Shown piece after piece: positions 1 through 7,473 of a stretch of DNA of 40,185 nt; position 1 is the stretch's first letter, and each line of letters starts with the position of its first letter. Location: the NCBI GenBank assembly GCA_000997945.1, contig LCCP01000017.1, positions 1 to 40,185 of the forward strand, given 5' to 3'. Source of the DNA: Parcubacteria group bacterium GW2011_GWC2_42_12. GTDB taxonomy: Bacteria > Patescibacteriota > Patescibacteriia > Patescibacteriales > GWC2-42-12. The notes under the pieces are model-generated. The model saw only the letters and a program-made list of their open reading frames with translations, was not told the origin of the DNA and ran no database searches. Made by a program: the position numbers and the translations under genes.

Positions 1-663
1 AAAAATAAAGTTAAAGAAATTGATAAATTAGATATAAAAGAAATCGCTTTATTCCCAACTTGCTTGAATTTGGCAGAACGAAAAGAATTATATCAGCTAC
101 TGGCCAAGACTAAGTTGGAAAAAATACCGCATGCGCATCTTAGGGAAGAAGATATGGAAAATTGGGAATTGGATTATTTAGTCAAAAGATATAAAACTCA
201 AGTTTTTAATGTTCATGCGCCGAAAGAAATTGTAGATTTTATTGATAGAAACGGAAAATATAAAGATAATATTTATATTGAGAATCTTTTTGTGATGAAC
301 GGTAGTTTTGAGGAGGCGGTAAAGCATTGCGGCGGTGTTTGCCTCGATCTCGCGCATTGGGAGAGCCATGGCTTTAGGGAAAAAGTTAAGGGGTATGAGA
401 AGTTGCCAGATTTGCTTAAGCGATATAGAATTGGCGTTAATCATCTCTCGGCCGTTAAATCGGAAAAAGTTAATATCCATAATCGTTTTACCGATGAAAA
501 TGCTTATCACTATGATTCTCATTGGTTAGATGATTTAAGCGAGGTGGATTATGCAAAAAAATATAAACATTATTTAGCCGATATAATTAGCCTAGAATTA
601 GAAAATCCTTTAAAGCGGCAACTGGAGGTCAAAAAATATCTAGAGAAGATTTTAGATTTATAA
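1..663 (+). CDS. Partial sugar-isomerase-like TIM-barrel protein (5' end outside window)
   Basis: The frame is open from base 1, so the TTG at 64 given in the ORF track is probably internal and the gene starts upstream of the window. The visible part has the order of short motifs expected of a xylose-isomerase-like/AP-endonuclease-2 TIM barrel: a strand ending FNVHAP, a strand ending IYIENL (possible metal-binding Glu), CLDLAHW (Asp/His), NHLS, and a last strand SLELENP. Such proteins are metal-dependent sugar isomerases, epimerases or endonucleases; the substrate cannot be read from sequence. It stands about 110 bases before rmlD, separated by an inverted repeat. The family call is moderate; a specific function is not supported. 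Confidence 0.6.
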   Translation, partial: KNKVKEIDKLDIKEIALFPTCLNLAERKELYQLLAKTKLEKIPHAHLREEDMENWELDYLVKRYKTQVFNVHAPKEIVDFIDRNGKYKDNIYIENLFVMNGSFEEAVKHCGGVCLDLAHWESHGFREKVKGYEKLPDLLKRYRIGVNHLSAVKSEKVNIHNRFTDENAYHYDSHWLDDLSEVDYAKKYKHYLADIISLELENPLKRQLEVKKYLEKILDL

Positions 664-676
664 TAATATATTTTTT

Positions 677-765
677 ACAAATCAACAAATCTATTCACGA
701 ATATCACGAATACAGAATAAACATTTTAATATTTGTAATATTCGTGAGCTAATTCGTTGATTTGT
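677..765. repeat. Inverted repeat, CACGAATA family
   Basis: ACAAATCAAC at 677-686 pairs with GTTGATTTGT at 756-765, and CACGAATAT at 696-704 pairs with ATATTCGTG at 738-746. A related but more degenerate element lies at about 33311-33390 and a fragment follows rplL near 30848. It is an intergenic palindromic repeat placed just before rmlD, and could act as a terminator or simply be a dispersed element. Confidence 0.7.
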
Positions 766-772
766 TAAGATT

Positions 773-1708
773 ATGAAAATATTAATTTTAGGAGCTAAAG
801 GCAATCTGGGAGCGCAGTTAGTCAAGGTTTTTGTTAAAGGAAACGAAGTTTTGGGTTGGGATAAGAGCGAAATTGATATAACTGACAGAGAACTGATTTT
901 AAAGAAGATCGGTGAAATCAGACCGGAATTGGTGATTAATGCCGCGGCTTATAACGCCGTGGATAAATGCGAGGACAGCGACGAGGAGTATGAAGCGGCA
1001 AAAAAGATAAATATTGACGGTCCGAAATTTTTAGCCGAAGTTTGCCTGAAAATCGGCGCCACCTTGGTTCATTATTCCACCAACTATGTTTTTGACGGCA
1101 AAAAAAAGAGCGGTTATAATGAAACCGACCGACCCCAGCCGCTTAACCGCTATGGGAAAACTAAATTTCACGGGGAGAAAAGAATTTTAGAATTAAGCGG
1201 TAAGGGTTTAAAATGGTATTTAATCAGAACTTCAAAATTATTCGGTCCTGGCGGCACCAGCGCTATGGCCAAGCCGAATTTTTTTGATATCATATTGGAA
1301 CAAGCCAAGAATAAGTCGGGATTGGGAGTAGTTGATGACGAGATTAGCTGTTTTACTTATTCTCCGGATCTAGCCAAGGCAACTAAAGAACTGGTTCAAG
1401 CCGATAAAGGTTATGGCATTTATCATTTAATGAACAGCGGGGCTGGTACTTGGTATGAGGCGGCCGGGGAATTATTTAGAATAGCTGGATTGAAAATTAA
1501 AGTTTTGCCAATTAGCAGAGATAAATTATTGAAGCCAGCTAAGCGGCCGAAATACTCGGTTTTATTGAATACCAAGCTGCCGCCGTTAAGAGATTATAAA
1601 GAGGCGTTAAGGGAATATCTGGGGAAGTGTAAAATGTCTTTATTGTCATTGCGAGGAGCGAATGAATCCGCCAGCTGGCGGAGTAATGAGCGACGTGGCA
1701 ATCTCTGA
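773..1708 (+). CDS. rmlD: dTDP-4-dehydrorhamnose reductase (RmlD-like)
   Basis: An NAD(P)H-dependent short-chain reductase of the extended SDR class, expected to reduce dTDP-4-dehydro-L-rhamnose to dTDP-L-rhamnose in the cytoplasm. The N-terminus has the Rossmann motif GAKGNLGAQL; NAAAYNAVDKCE and YSTNYVFDG are typical of RmlD; the catalytic YxxxK is YGKTK at about residues 126-130. The family is usually 280-300 aa; here the last 20 or so of 311 residues (from about LSLRGANES) are encoded by a dispersed TGTCATTGCGAG repeat, including the stop codon, so the native C-terminus has been replaced or extended. rmlA follows after the repeat; rmlB and rmlC are not in the window. Confidence 0.85.
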   Translation: MKILILGAKGNLGAQLVKVFVKGNEVLGWDKSEIDITDRELILKKIGEIRPELVINAAAYNAVDKCEDSDEEYEAAKKINIDGPKFLAEVCLKIGATLVHYSTNYVFDGKKKSGYNETDRPQPLNRYGKTKFHGEKRILELSGKGLKWYLIRTSKLFGPGGTSAMAKPNFFDIILEQAKNKSGLGVVDDEISCFTYSPDLAKATKELVQADKGYGIYHLMNSGAGTWYEAAGELFRIAGLKIKVLPISRDKLLKPAKRPKYSVLLNTKLPPLRDYKEALREYLGKCKMSLLSLRGANESASWRSNERRGNL

Positions 1709-1845
1709 TAAGCAAGAAAGACAGATAAAATAAAATGCTTAAATTAATAAATTTAAATTTTGCTTAAAGGATTTTGGCATTAAATTAGTAAAGTTTTTCT
1801 AACCAGAGATTGCTTCGCCCCGCCGATGCAGGGCTCGCAATGACA
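1644..1845. repeat. MITE-like palindromic repeat, copy A (TGTCATTGCGAG family)
   Basis: The ends are TGTCATTGCGAG and CTCGCAATGACA, exact inverted repeats, with inner arms GCAATCTCTG (1698-1707) and CAGAGATTGC (1804-1813). Copies with the same ends occur at 17412-17553 and 18435-18637. This copy overlaps the 3' end of rmlD and supplies its stop codon. The interior differs from the other two copies. Confidence 0.85.
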
Positions 1846-1874
1846 TATAATTTTTTAATTTTAAACTTTTTATT

Positions 1875-2669
1875 ATGAAAGGCATAATTTTATCCGGGGG
1901 CAGCGCCACTCGCTTATTTCCGCTGACGGCGACTACCTCAAAACAACTTTTGCCGATTTATGATCGGCAGATGATTTTTTATCCATTGAATGTTTTGGTA
2001 AAAGCTGGCATCAAAGATATTCTGATAATTGTCGCGCCCGAGCAGTCGGGTAATTTTTTGAATCTCCTGGGGTCAATCTTTGATAAAAGCGATGTTCGCC
2101 TAGAATTTAAAGTGCAAAAAAATCCTCGAGGACTGGCCGACGCTTTTATTGTCGGCGAAAATTTTATCGGTCAGGACAATGTCACCATGATTTTAGGCGA
2201 TAATATTTTTGAGGATGATTTTTCTGAAGAAATTAAGAATTTTAAAAGCGGCGGCAAAATATTTGCTGTTAAAGTATCAGATCCGGAAAGATTAGGCGTC
2301 GTGCAGTTTGATACTAAGATGAAAGCCATAAAGATTGTGGAAAAGCCCAAAAAATGGATCAGCGATTACGCTATTCCCGGGCTTTATATTTACGATAATC
2401 GCGTAATTAAGGCGGCGAAACAAGTTAAACCCAGCGCTCGTGGCGAGGTGGAAATAGTTGACATCAACAATTGGTACCTGGAAAAAGGCGAGTTGGAGGT
2501 TGGCCTGGTAAGAGGCAAATGGCTGGACGCGGGAACTTTTGACTCACTCCTGGAAGCCGGGATTTATGTCAAGGAAAAGAAATTATATGAAAAATTTGAT
2601 CCGATAATCAATCGGGCTATCGTGGAGTTTAATGAAGAGTTGAAAAATTTGGTTAAGAAAAAATTGTAA
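1875..2669 (+). CDS. rmlA: Glucose-1-phosphate thymidylyltransferase-like nucleotidyltransferase
   Basis: A sugar-nucleotide pyrophosphorylase expected to make dTDP-glucose from dTTP and glucose-1-phosphate, the first step toward dTDP-rhamnose. The signature is present as LSGGSATRLFPLTATTSKQ followed by LLPIYDRQMIFYPL; the usual GGxGTRL is here GGSATRL and the usual YDKPM is YDRQM. GDNIFEDDF holds the metal/nucleotide Asp, and VEKPKKW and PGLYIYD are the sugar-phosphate-binding segments. At 264 aa it is shorter than the usual about 290. It precedes a GT2 gene by 4 bases, so the two are probably co-transcribed. A UDP- or other NDP-sugar specificity is possible. Confidence 0.8.
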   Translation: MKGIILSGGSATRLFPLTATTSKQLLPIYDRQMIFYPLNVLVKAGIKDILIIVAPEQSGNFLNLLGSIFDKSDVRLEFKVQKNPRGLADAFIVGENFIGQDNVTMILGDNIFEDDFSEEIKNFKSGGKIFAVKVSDPERLGVVQFDTKMKAIKIVEKPKKWISDYAIPGLYIYDNRVIKAAKQVKPSARGEVEIVDINNWYLEKGELEVGLVRGKWLDAGTFDSLLEAGIYVKEKKLYEKFDPIINRAIVEFNEELKNLVKKKL

Positions 2670-2673
2670 AAAG

Positions 2674-3705
2674 ATGGAAAATAATCAGCGGAAAATTTAT
2701 ATTGGTTTTATAACCTACGGCGAAGCCACGGCCAAGTATTTGCCGTATTTTTTGCCTAGCTTAACCAATCAGACCTTTAAAGATTTTAAGATAGTGGCGG
2801 TTGATAATAGCCAGACGCCAGACAATGAAAATGCCCTATACATAAAAAATAATTTTTCGGAAATTGATTTAAAATGGGCGGGGGAGAATCTTGGTTTTGC
2901 CAAGGCCTTTAATTTAATGATTAAACGGGCGATTGACGGTGGCGCTGAATATTTTTTAGCGCTTAATCCGGATATGATATTTGAGCCGGATTTTATTGAG
3001 GAAATGGTGGCGGCGATAAAATCGGACGAAAAGATCGGCGCGGTGGCGCCGAAAATTTTCAAATGGGATTTCACGGTTAAGGGAAAAACCAATCAAATAG
3101 ATAGTCTAGGTCTGGCCCTGAATAAGGAACAGCGTTTTTCCGACGCTCATCAGGGAGAAAGCGATCAACCTGACTTAGCGGGTGGAAAAGAGGTCTTCGG
3201 TTTTACCGGCGCGGCGGCGCTGTTAAATCTAAAAGCGCTCGCCGACGTAGCTTTTGATAATGGAAAGTTTAAAGAGTATTTTGATGAACTGATGTTTATG
3301 TATAAAGAAGACTGTGATTTATCATATCGTTTGCGTTTGGCCGGCTGGAAAATTGTTTTAGCCGAAAAGGCCGTGGCTTATCATAATCGTGCCGTTGCCG
3401 CGATAGGGGCGACTAATTTAAACATCGCCTTAAATCGCCGGAATAAGAGCCGTTTAGTCAAGCAATGGTCGTTTTTAAATCAGTGGATTTTACTTTTAAA
3501 AATAAAGGATTTGCCGTTTTCTTTGAATGTGAAGCTGGCCACCGCCTGGTACCAGCTTAAAAGCTTAGCCTTTGTTTTATTATTTGAGCCATATCTGTTG
3601 AAAGAGTTGGTTGTCCTGTGGAAGTTGTTGCCAGCAATAAAAAAGAGGCGGGAGCAGTTAGAAATTAAGGTTGATGTAAAAAGAGTTGAATTATTTATGA
3701 AATAA
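2674..3705 (+). CDS. GT2 family glycosyltransferase
   Basis: A GT-A-fold inverting glycosyltransferase, probably adding a sugar to a surface polysaccharide or lipid-linked glycan at the cytoplasmic membrane face. Residues 8-35 hold the first strand and helix, VDNSQTPDN is the nucleotide-binding region, GENLGFAKAFN and LALNPDM give the DxD-like metal site, and YKEDCDLSYRLRLAGW is the late acidic ED motif. The C-terminal 80 residues are hydrophobic and helix-rich and probably lie on the membrane. The ATG at 2674 is 4 bases after the rmlA stop. Donor and acceptor cannot be assigned, though the rml context favours a rhamnose-containing glycan. Confidence 0.85.
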   Translation: MENNQRKIYIGFITYGEATAKYLPYFLPSLTNQTFKDFKIVAVDNSQTPDNENALYIKNNFSEIDLKWAGENLGFAKAFNLMIKRAIDGGAEYFLALNPDMIFEPDFIEEMVAAIKSDEKIGAVAPKIFKWDFTVKGKTNQIDSLGLALNKEQRFSDAHQGESDQPDLAGGKEVFGFTGAAALLNLKALADVAFDNGKFKEYFDELMFMYKEDCDLSYRLRLAGWKIVLAEKAVAYHNRAVAAIGATNLNIALNRRNKSRLVKQWSFLNQWILLLKIKDLPFSLNVKLATAWYQLKSLAFVLLFEPYLLKELVVLWKLLPAIKKRREQLEIKVDVKRVELFMK

Positions 3706-3728
3706 ATAAATTTTTTGGTGAAGGCAAT

Positions 3729-4586
3729 ATGGACCTTTCAATTATCATCGTTTCCTGGAATGTTAAAGAAAAATTAAAAGATAATCTTAGAGCATTGTTT
3801 GAGAGTCGACATGCTGATTTTGAAGTTTTCGTGGTGGATAATAATTCGCAAGATGGTTCTGCCGCTATGGTACGGCGATTATATCCGCAGGTGAAATTAA
3901 TAGTTAATCAAGATAATTTGGGATTTTCCCGGGCTAACAACCAGGCGATTAAACAGGCCAGCGGTAAATATATTTTGCTTTTAAATCCTGACATGAGAGT
4001 GTTTGACGATACTCTCTCAAATATGGTTTCCTGGTTGAATTGGCATGAGCGGGCCTGGGTGGCGGGGTGTAAGTTGGTAGACGAAAACGCGCGAGTAGTA
4101 AAGCAGGTTCGCCGTTTTCCGGCGCTTTTTAATCAATTGGCGATAATTTTAAAGATACCGCACCTCTGGCCGGCGATTTTAAATAAATATCTCTGGTCGA
4201 ATTTTGATTATACTAAATCAGCCGCGGTTGATTCTATCAGAGGCGGTTTCTTTATAATAAAAAAACAAGCCATCGAGAAAGTCGGCCTATTGGATGAAAG
4301 ATATTTTTTATGGTTTGAAGAAGTTGATTATTGCCGGCGCGTTAAAGAAACGGGCGCAGAAGTCTGGTATTCTAACGCGGCCGAATGCATCGATTTGGTC
4401 GGTCAAAGTTTTAAACAGGTAAATTTAGCGATAAAACAAAGATATTTTCGCGATTCCATGCTGAAATATTTTAGAAAGTGGCATTCGCCGTTTGCTTATT
4501 GGGTTTTAAAATTATGCTGGCCCATTGGTTTATTATTGGCCTGGGTAGCGGAGAAAGTGAGAATAAAAAGCGGTGGAAAAACATAA
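3729..4586 (+). CDS. GT2 family glycosyltransferase (rhamnosyltransferase-like)
   Basis: Starts MDLSIIIVSWN and carries VDNNSQDGS, NLGFSRANNQAI and LLLNPDM, the typical nucleotide and metal sites of WbbL-type GT2 enzymes. WFEEVDYCRRVKETG is the acidic ED-type motif. In many relatives the following segment reads as His-x-x-GxS; here it is IDLVGQSF, lacking that His. It is 285 aa, a usual length, with a hydrophobic C-terminus (WVLKLCWPIGLLLAWV) suggesting membrane association. It follows the previous GT2 by 23 bases and is probably in the same operon. Confidence 0.85.
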   Translation: MDLSIIIVSWNVKEKLKDNLRALFESRHADFEVFVVDNNSQDGSAAMVRRLYPQVKLIVNQDNLGFSRANNQAIKQASGKYILLLNPDMRVFDDTLSNMVSWLNWHERAWVAGCKLVDENARVVKQVRRFPALFNQLAIILKIPHLWPAILNKYLWSNFDYTKSAAVDSIRGGFFIIKKQAIEKVGLLDERYFLWFEEVDYCRRVKETGAEVWYSNAAECIDLVGQSFKQVNLAIKQRYFRDSMLKYFRKWHSPFAYWVLKLCWPIGLLLAWVAEKVRIKSGGKT

Positions 4587-4591
4587 TTAGC

Positions 4592-4861
4592 TTAATTTTT
4601 AAATTTAAATCCGCAAGCGTCTTCCGTTAGCCATTCGGCTTTAGTTCTAGGGTATTTCCGGCAATTTAATGGTCTTAGGGGGTGAATAAAACAAGATGAT
4701 TTACCGTCGGGTTTGAACTTCAAAAAAAGACAGTTGTTGGGCAGCCGGCAGCAGGCGCCGCAATTAACGCATTGGCCCATTCTATTTTTAGCAACAGGCA
4801 GCATGGCAGTGAATGTTCTTTTAACTTTTGCCAGCCAGGTGTTTTTGTTTCTCTTAATCAT
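4592..4861 (-). CDS. YkgJ-type Cys-cluster protein
   Basis: A small 89-aa protein with CVNCGACC at about residues 31-38, then NCLFLK, SSCFIHPLRPLNCRKYP and DACGF. This Cys spacing matches the zinc/iron-chelating YkgJ (CxCxCC) family, whose exact function is not established; a metal-binding or protein-modifying role is usual in annotation. The start codon overlaps the stop of the upstream aldolase gene as ATGA, implying translational coupling and a linked role with the mtnA-aldolase pair. No membrane segment is seen. Confidence 0.75.
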   Translation of the reverse strand: MIKRNKNTWLAKVKRTFTAMLPVAKNRMGQCVNCGACCRLPNNCLFLKFKPDGKSSCFIHPLRPLNCRKYPRTKAEWLTEDACGFKFKN

Positions 4862-5463
4862 ATCATCAAGTTAGGGCGACTATTAGGCAAAAGAATATTG
4901 CCCGCCTCAGCTAGGGTTTTGCCAAAACTAATTATGCCTTCTTTATGGCCGCCCATGGCAATTATTTTTTTATCATTAACCTTTGCTTCTCTGAATAATC
5001 TTTTGATTTCTTTGGCCATTGCCGGAGTTCCGTAGGGAATATTTTTATTTGTCGTCGGAACTCGATCAACAAGTTTTTTCCACATTTTCAGATTATGAAT
5101 ATGAATAACTGCGTTGGTCTTTAGCGAACATTCATAAATTACCGCGTGGGATAAAGATTCGGAGGAGGCCTTGATTGGACCTTGGCAAGTTAAACTATTT
5201 TTCGCCAGATCATAATCATTAACTAAAACATAATGTTTTTCCGTTAATTTATGGAAATTGCCGGTTGCCGAACCAGTAATTATAAAGTTGTTATTTTTGC
5301 ATCTCATGCTAATATTCCCAAAGCCAACGCCATTATTATAGGCGCCAATCAATCCGCGGCGATATAATTTATTTCGCCATTTATTGATTTCACGAAGTCT
5401 AATTAGCGGGATCGGCTTAGCGTTTATCCAGTGACAATTAAATTTAATATAACCTTCATCCAT
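4858..5463 (-). CDS. Class II aldolase/adducin family protein
   Basis: A 201-aa class II aldolase fold protein. Family motifs visible are GNISMR (phosphate-binding region), TGSATG, KASSESLSH with the likely catalytic Glu, IHIHN giving two zinc ligands, and MGGHKEGIISFG giving the third. Next to mtnA, it could be a 5-(methylthio)ribulose-1-phosphate/5-deoxyribulose-1-phosphate aldolase (as in the DHAP shunt) or the dehydratase MtnB; no enolase/phosphatase or dioxygenase genes follow, which favours aldolase. That choice is inference. The gene starts 48 bases after the mtnA stop and overlaps the YkgJ gene by 4 bases. Confidence 0.8.
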   Translation of the reverse strand: MDEGYIKFNCHWINAKPIPLIRLREINKWRNKLYRRGLIGAYNNGVGFGNISMRCKNNNFIITGSATGNFHKLTEKHYVLVNDYDLAKNSLTCQGPIKASSESLSHAVIYECSLKTNAVIHIHNLKMWKKLVDRVPTTNKNIPYGTPAMAKEIKRLFREAKVNDKKIIAMGGHKEGIISFGKTLAEAGNILLPNSRPNLMI

Positions 5464-5511
5464 AGTTGTTTAGTTTTGTTCGCCTCGTTTAAGTAAGCTC
5501 TGGCAACTTAA

Positions 5512-6615
5512 TCATTTATGCTCCGGATATAAATTAAGAATATCCTTTTCCGTAGCTTTACAGACTCCTCTTTCGGTAATAAGGCCGGTGATAAATTTTC
5601 TAGGAGTGACGTCAAACCCGTAATTTACGGCCGGGCTGCCTTTTGGCGCAATTAATACTTTTTCAATTTTACCATCATGCAGTCCGTCCAAGTAAAGCAC
5701 TTCCTCGGCTTCTCTTTCTTCAATCGGTATTTCTTTTACTCCATCTCGCATCTGCCAATCAAAAGTTGAAGATGGCAAAGCTACATAGAAAGGCACTTGG
5801 TTGGCTTTGGCCGCTAAGGCCTTAAGGTAAGTGCCGATTTTATTTGCCACATCGCCGGTATAAGTGGTCCGATCTGTTCCCACAATACACATATCAACCA
5901 TTTTATGTTGCATTAGATGCCCGCCAACATTGTCCGCGATAATATGATGGGGTACGCCGTAATTTAACAATTCCCAAGCGGTAAGCTTTGCTCCCTGGCT
6001 TTGAGGCCTAGTTTCATCCACCCAGACATGGACTTTAATTCCGGTATCATGAGCCGCATAAATAGGGGCGGTAGCGGATCCATAGTCAACAAAGGCCAGC
6101 CAGCCCGCATTGCAATGAGTTAAAATATTAACCGGTTCCCCTTTTTTCTCCCTACTTAGTTTTCTGATTATTTTTAATCCGTGCTGGCCGATCATTCGGC
6201 AATATTCCGCGTCTTCATCGGCAATATTGTTGGCCGTCTCAAAAGCAATTTTTATTTTATCTTCAATATTATTTGACTGTTTAATCGCGTTTAATTGTCG
6301 GTCAATCGCCCAGCCGAGATTAACGGCAGTTGGCCTGGTATTTTTTAGTTTATTCCCGGCGCTAATCATAAAATTATCAAAGCCGTTTTTAGGCGCTTCT
6401 AGAGCAGCGATATACATGCCATAGCCGGCAGTCGCGCCGATTAAGCCGGCACCCCTGACCCGCATATCTTTTATGGCTCTGGCCACATCGGCAACAAATT
6501 TTAAGTCTTCAATAATAAATTCATGCGGCAGTCTTCTTTGGTCAATAATCTGAACTATCTTTTTATCATCTTCTTTAATCCAAATTGTGCGATAATGTTT
6601 TCCGTTGATATTCAT
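5512..6615 (-). CDS. mtnA: S-methyl-5-thioribose-1-phosphate isomerase (MtnA family)
   Basis: Converts 5-methylthioribose-1-phosphate (or 5-deoxyribose-1-phosphate) to the ribulose form in nucleoside salvage. It is 367 aa, typical for MtnA. Motifs: RVRGAGLIGATAGYG near residue 53 (MtnA usually has RGAPAIG), THCNAG with the catalytic Cys168, DETRPQSQGAKLTAWEL, and VGTDRTTYTGDVANKIGTY with the catalytic Asp248, ending FDVTPRKFITGLITERG. The RGAG variant also occurs in related ribose-1,5-bisphosphate isomerases, but the rest of the protein follows MtnA. It is the first gene of a minus-strand trio with the aldolase and YkgJ genes. Confidence 0.87.
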   Translation of the reverse strand: MNINGKHYRTIWIKEDDKKIVQIIDQRRLPHEFIIEDLKFVADVARAIKDMRVRGAGLIGATAGYGMYIAALEAPKNGFDNFMISAGNKLKNTRPTAVNLGWAIDRQLNAIKQSNNIEDKIKIAFETANNIADEDAEYCRMIGQHGLKIIRKLSREKKGEPVNILTHCNAGWLAFVDYGSATAPIYAAHDTGIKVHVWVDETRPQSQGAKLTAWELLNYGVPHHIIADNVGGHLMQHKMVDMCIVGTDRTTYTGDVANKIGTYLKALAAKANQVPFYVALPSSTFDWQMRDGVKEIPIEEREAEEVLYLDGLHDGKIEKVLIAPKGSPAVNYGFDVTPRKFITGLITERGVCKATEKDILNLYPEHK

Positions 6616-6663
6616 AATTCTTCAGTTTAATATTTTCTTATGCCATTTTTTGAGTTAATTGTA

Positions 6664-6684
6664 GCCGTATATTCGGTGTTGTGC
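6664..6684. other. Isolated right half of an attC-like site
   Basis: GCCGTATATTCGG followed by TGTTGTGCGATG resembles the right halves at 7461-7479, 10428-10446 and 11025-11043, with core GTTGTGC at 6678-6684 identical to that at 11037. No matching left half (a CGAATATACGG-type arm) is seen upstream, where mtnA begins, so this is probably the left boundary of the array. Confidence 0.6.
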
Positions 6685-6702
6685 GATGTTTCGGTCTGCG
6701 CG

Positions 6703-7023
6703 TTAAAACGAGACAACTTTATCGCTTTCTTTTACTATTTCGTGTAAATCTTTCATGGTTGAAATAGGGCACATTTGCGAGCCTTCCGATTCGCGGCTCT
6801 TTAAACATGTACCGCAGGCAAAAATTTTTCCATTATTACTAAGAAATAATTTCGCCTGTTCTTTAATGTTAAATTTTTTGCTATTAAGAGCTTCATATTC
6901 TACTCCCTTTGCTAGCAAAAAGATTTTTACCAAATTACCTTCTTTGAGCGAAAAATTTGCGAATCGAAAAGCATTCCATACAGTTTCAGCGTCATTTGAG
7001 TAGATAATAATTCCTAGTTTCAT
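6703..7023 (-). CDS. DsrE/DsrF-like family protein
   Basis: A 106-aa cytoplasmic protein of the DsrE-like sulfur-relay fold: MKLGIIIYSNDAETVWNAFRFANFSL at the N-terminus, VKIFLLAKGVEYEAL in the middle, and a conserved Cys pair in ACGTCLKSR. Family members carry or transfer sulfur on the conserved Cys or act as small accessory proteins; the partner is unknown here. The gene is the outermost member of the integron-like array, lying between the isolated half-site at 6664-6684 and the truncated repeat at 7061-7106. The stop lies 18 bases from the half-site core. Confidence 0.7.
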   Translation of the reverse strand: MKLGIIIYSNDAETVWNAFRFANFSLKEGNLVKIFLLAKGVEYEALNSKKFNIKEQAKLFLSNNGKIFACGTCLKSRESEGSQMCPISTMKDLHEIVKESDKVVSF

Positions 7024-7152
7024 ATTTATAAAGTTAATGTTAAGTATTTAGCATAGTCGAAAAGGAGCGAGCGATTTCGGCATAACGTATCGGCGTATCT
7101 GAAGTTTTAATGCTTTTTTATTTTTCTCTAATTTTAGATATTATTTTAACTC

Positions 7153-7180
7153 TTGACAACCCTGTCAAATCTGTTATACT
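7153..7180 (+). promoter_or_regulatory. Sigma-70-type promoter of ncRNA copy 1
   Basis: TTGACA at 7153-7158, a 16-base spacer, and TATACT at 7175-7180. Transcription would start near G7187, the first base of the long paired stem. The same arrangement precedes copy 2. Confidence 0.85.
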
Positions 7181-7186
7181 GATAAT

Positions 7187-7395
7187 GTCGAATACGGATT
7201 CTACTGAACTCCCGAAGTCCGAGACCCTAAGGGGGATCGGGCTTTTTGTTTTGTAAAATTTATGATAAAATTTTTATGTGGAGTTTAAGGGGCTACCTCA
7301 CGGTGAGGAATCCGTATTCGACATTCGGATAGAGGGGTTCAATACCCCTTGGCTCCACGTCAGAAACCATCTCAAAAGCGAGGTGGTTTTTGATT
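7187..7395 (+). ncRNA. Structured RNA with tRNA-like 3' domain, copy 1
   Basis: Bases 7187-7201 pair fully with 7308-7322 (15 bp). Inside lie AACTCC (7207-7212), which can pair with GGAGTT (7280-7285), and a hairpin AGTCCGA/TCGGGCT (7216-7243) followed by a T-run, i.e. an internal terminator-like element. The 3' part holds hairpin CCTCA/TGAGG (7296-7308) and a T-arm-like hairpin AGGGG-TTCAATA-CCCCT (7333-7349) followed by TGGCTCCA. Alternatively GGAG (7280) pairs with CTCC and ATCCG (7310-7314) with CGGAT (7326-7330), giving a cloverleaf-like fold exclusive with the long stem. AACCATCTC/GAGGTGGTT plus T-run closes the unit. The T-arm and acceptor end resemble the 3' end of tRNA or tmRNA, but no tag reading frame is seen. 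No known family is assigned. Confidence 0.75.
7365..7395 (+). terminator. Rho-independent terminator of ncRNA copy 1
   Basis: AACCATCTC and GAGGTGGTT form a 9-bp stem (one G-T pair) followed by TTTGATTT. The same element ends copy 2 at 10016-10047. Confidence 0.8.
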
Positions 7396-7473
7396 TGCCA
7401 AAAAATAAAATTAATTTTCAATAAACAGAAAAATTATAAATTTATTCTCATCTGCTCCGCCGGATACTCGTTG

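Noticed and set aside
7278-7358. Calling the 81-base 3' domain a tRNA gene
   Set aside because: No normal D-arm and an 11-base loop in place of a 7-base anticodon loop; only the T-arm and acceptor stem fit.
7187-7395. Calling the two structured RNAs tmRNA (ssrA) genes
   Set aside because: The T-arm and GGCTCCA end resemble tmRNA, but the tRNA-like part is closed by an 11-base loop, no tag reading frame is present, the alanine-identity G3-U70 pair is absent, and there are two copies in an accessory array.
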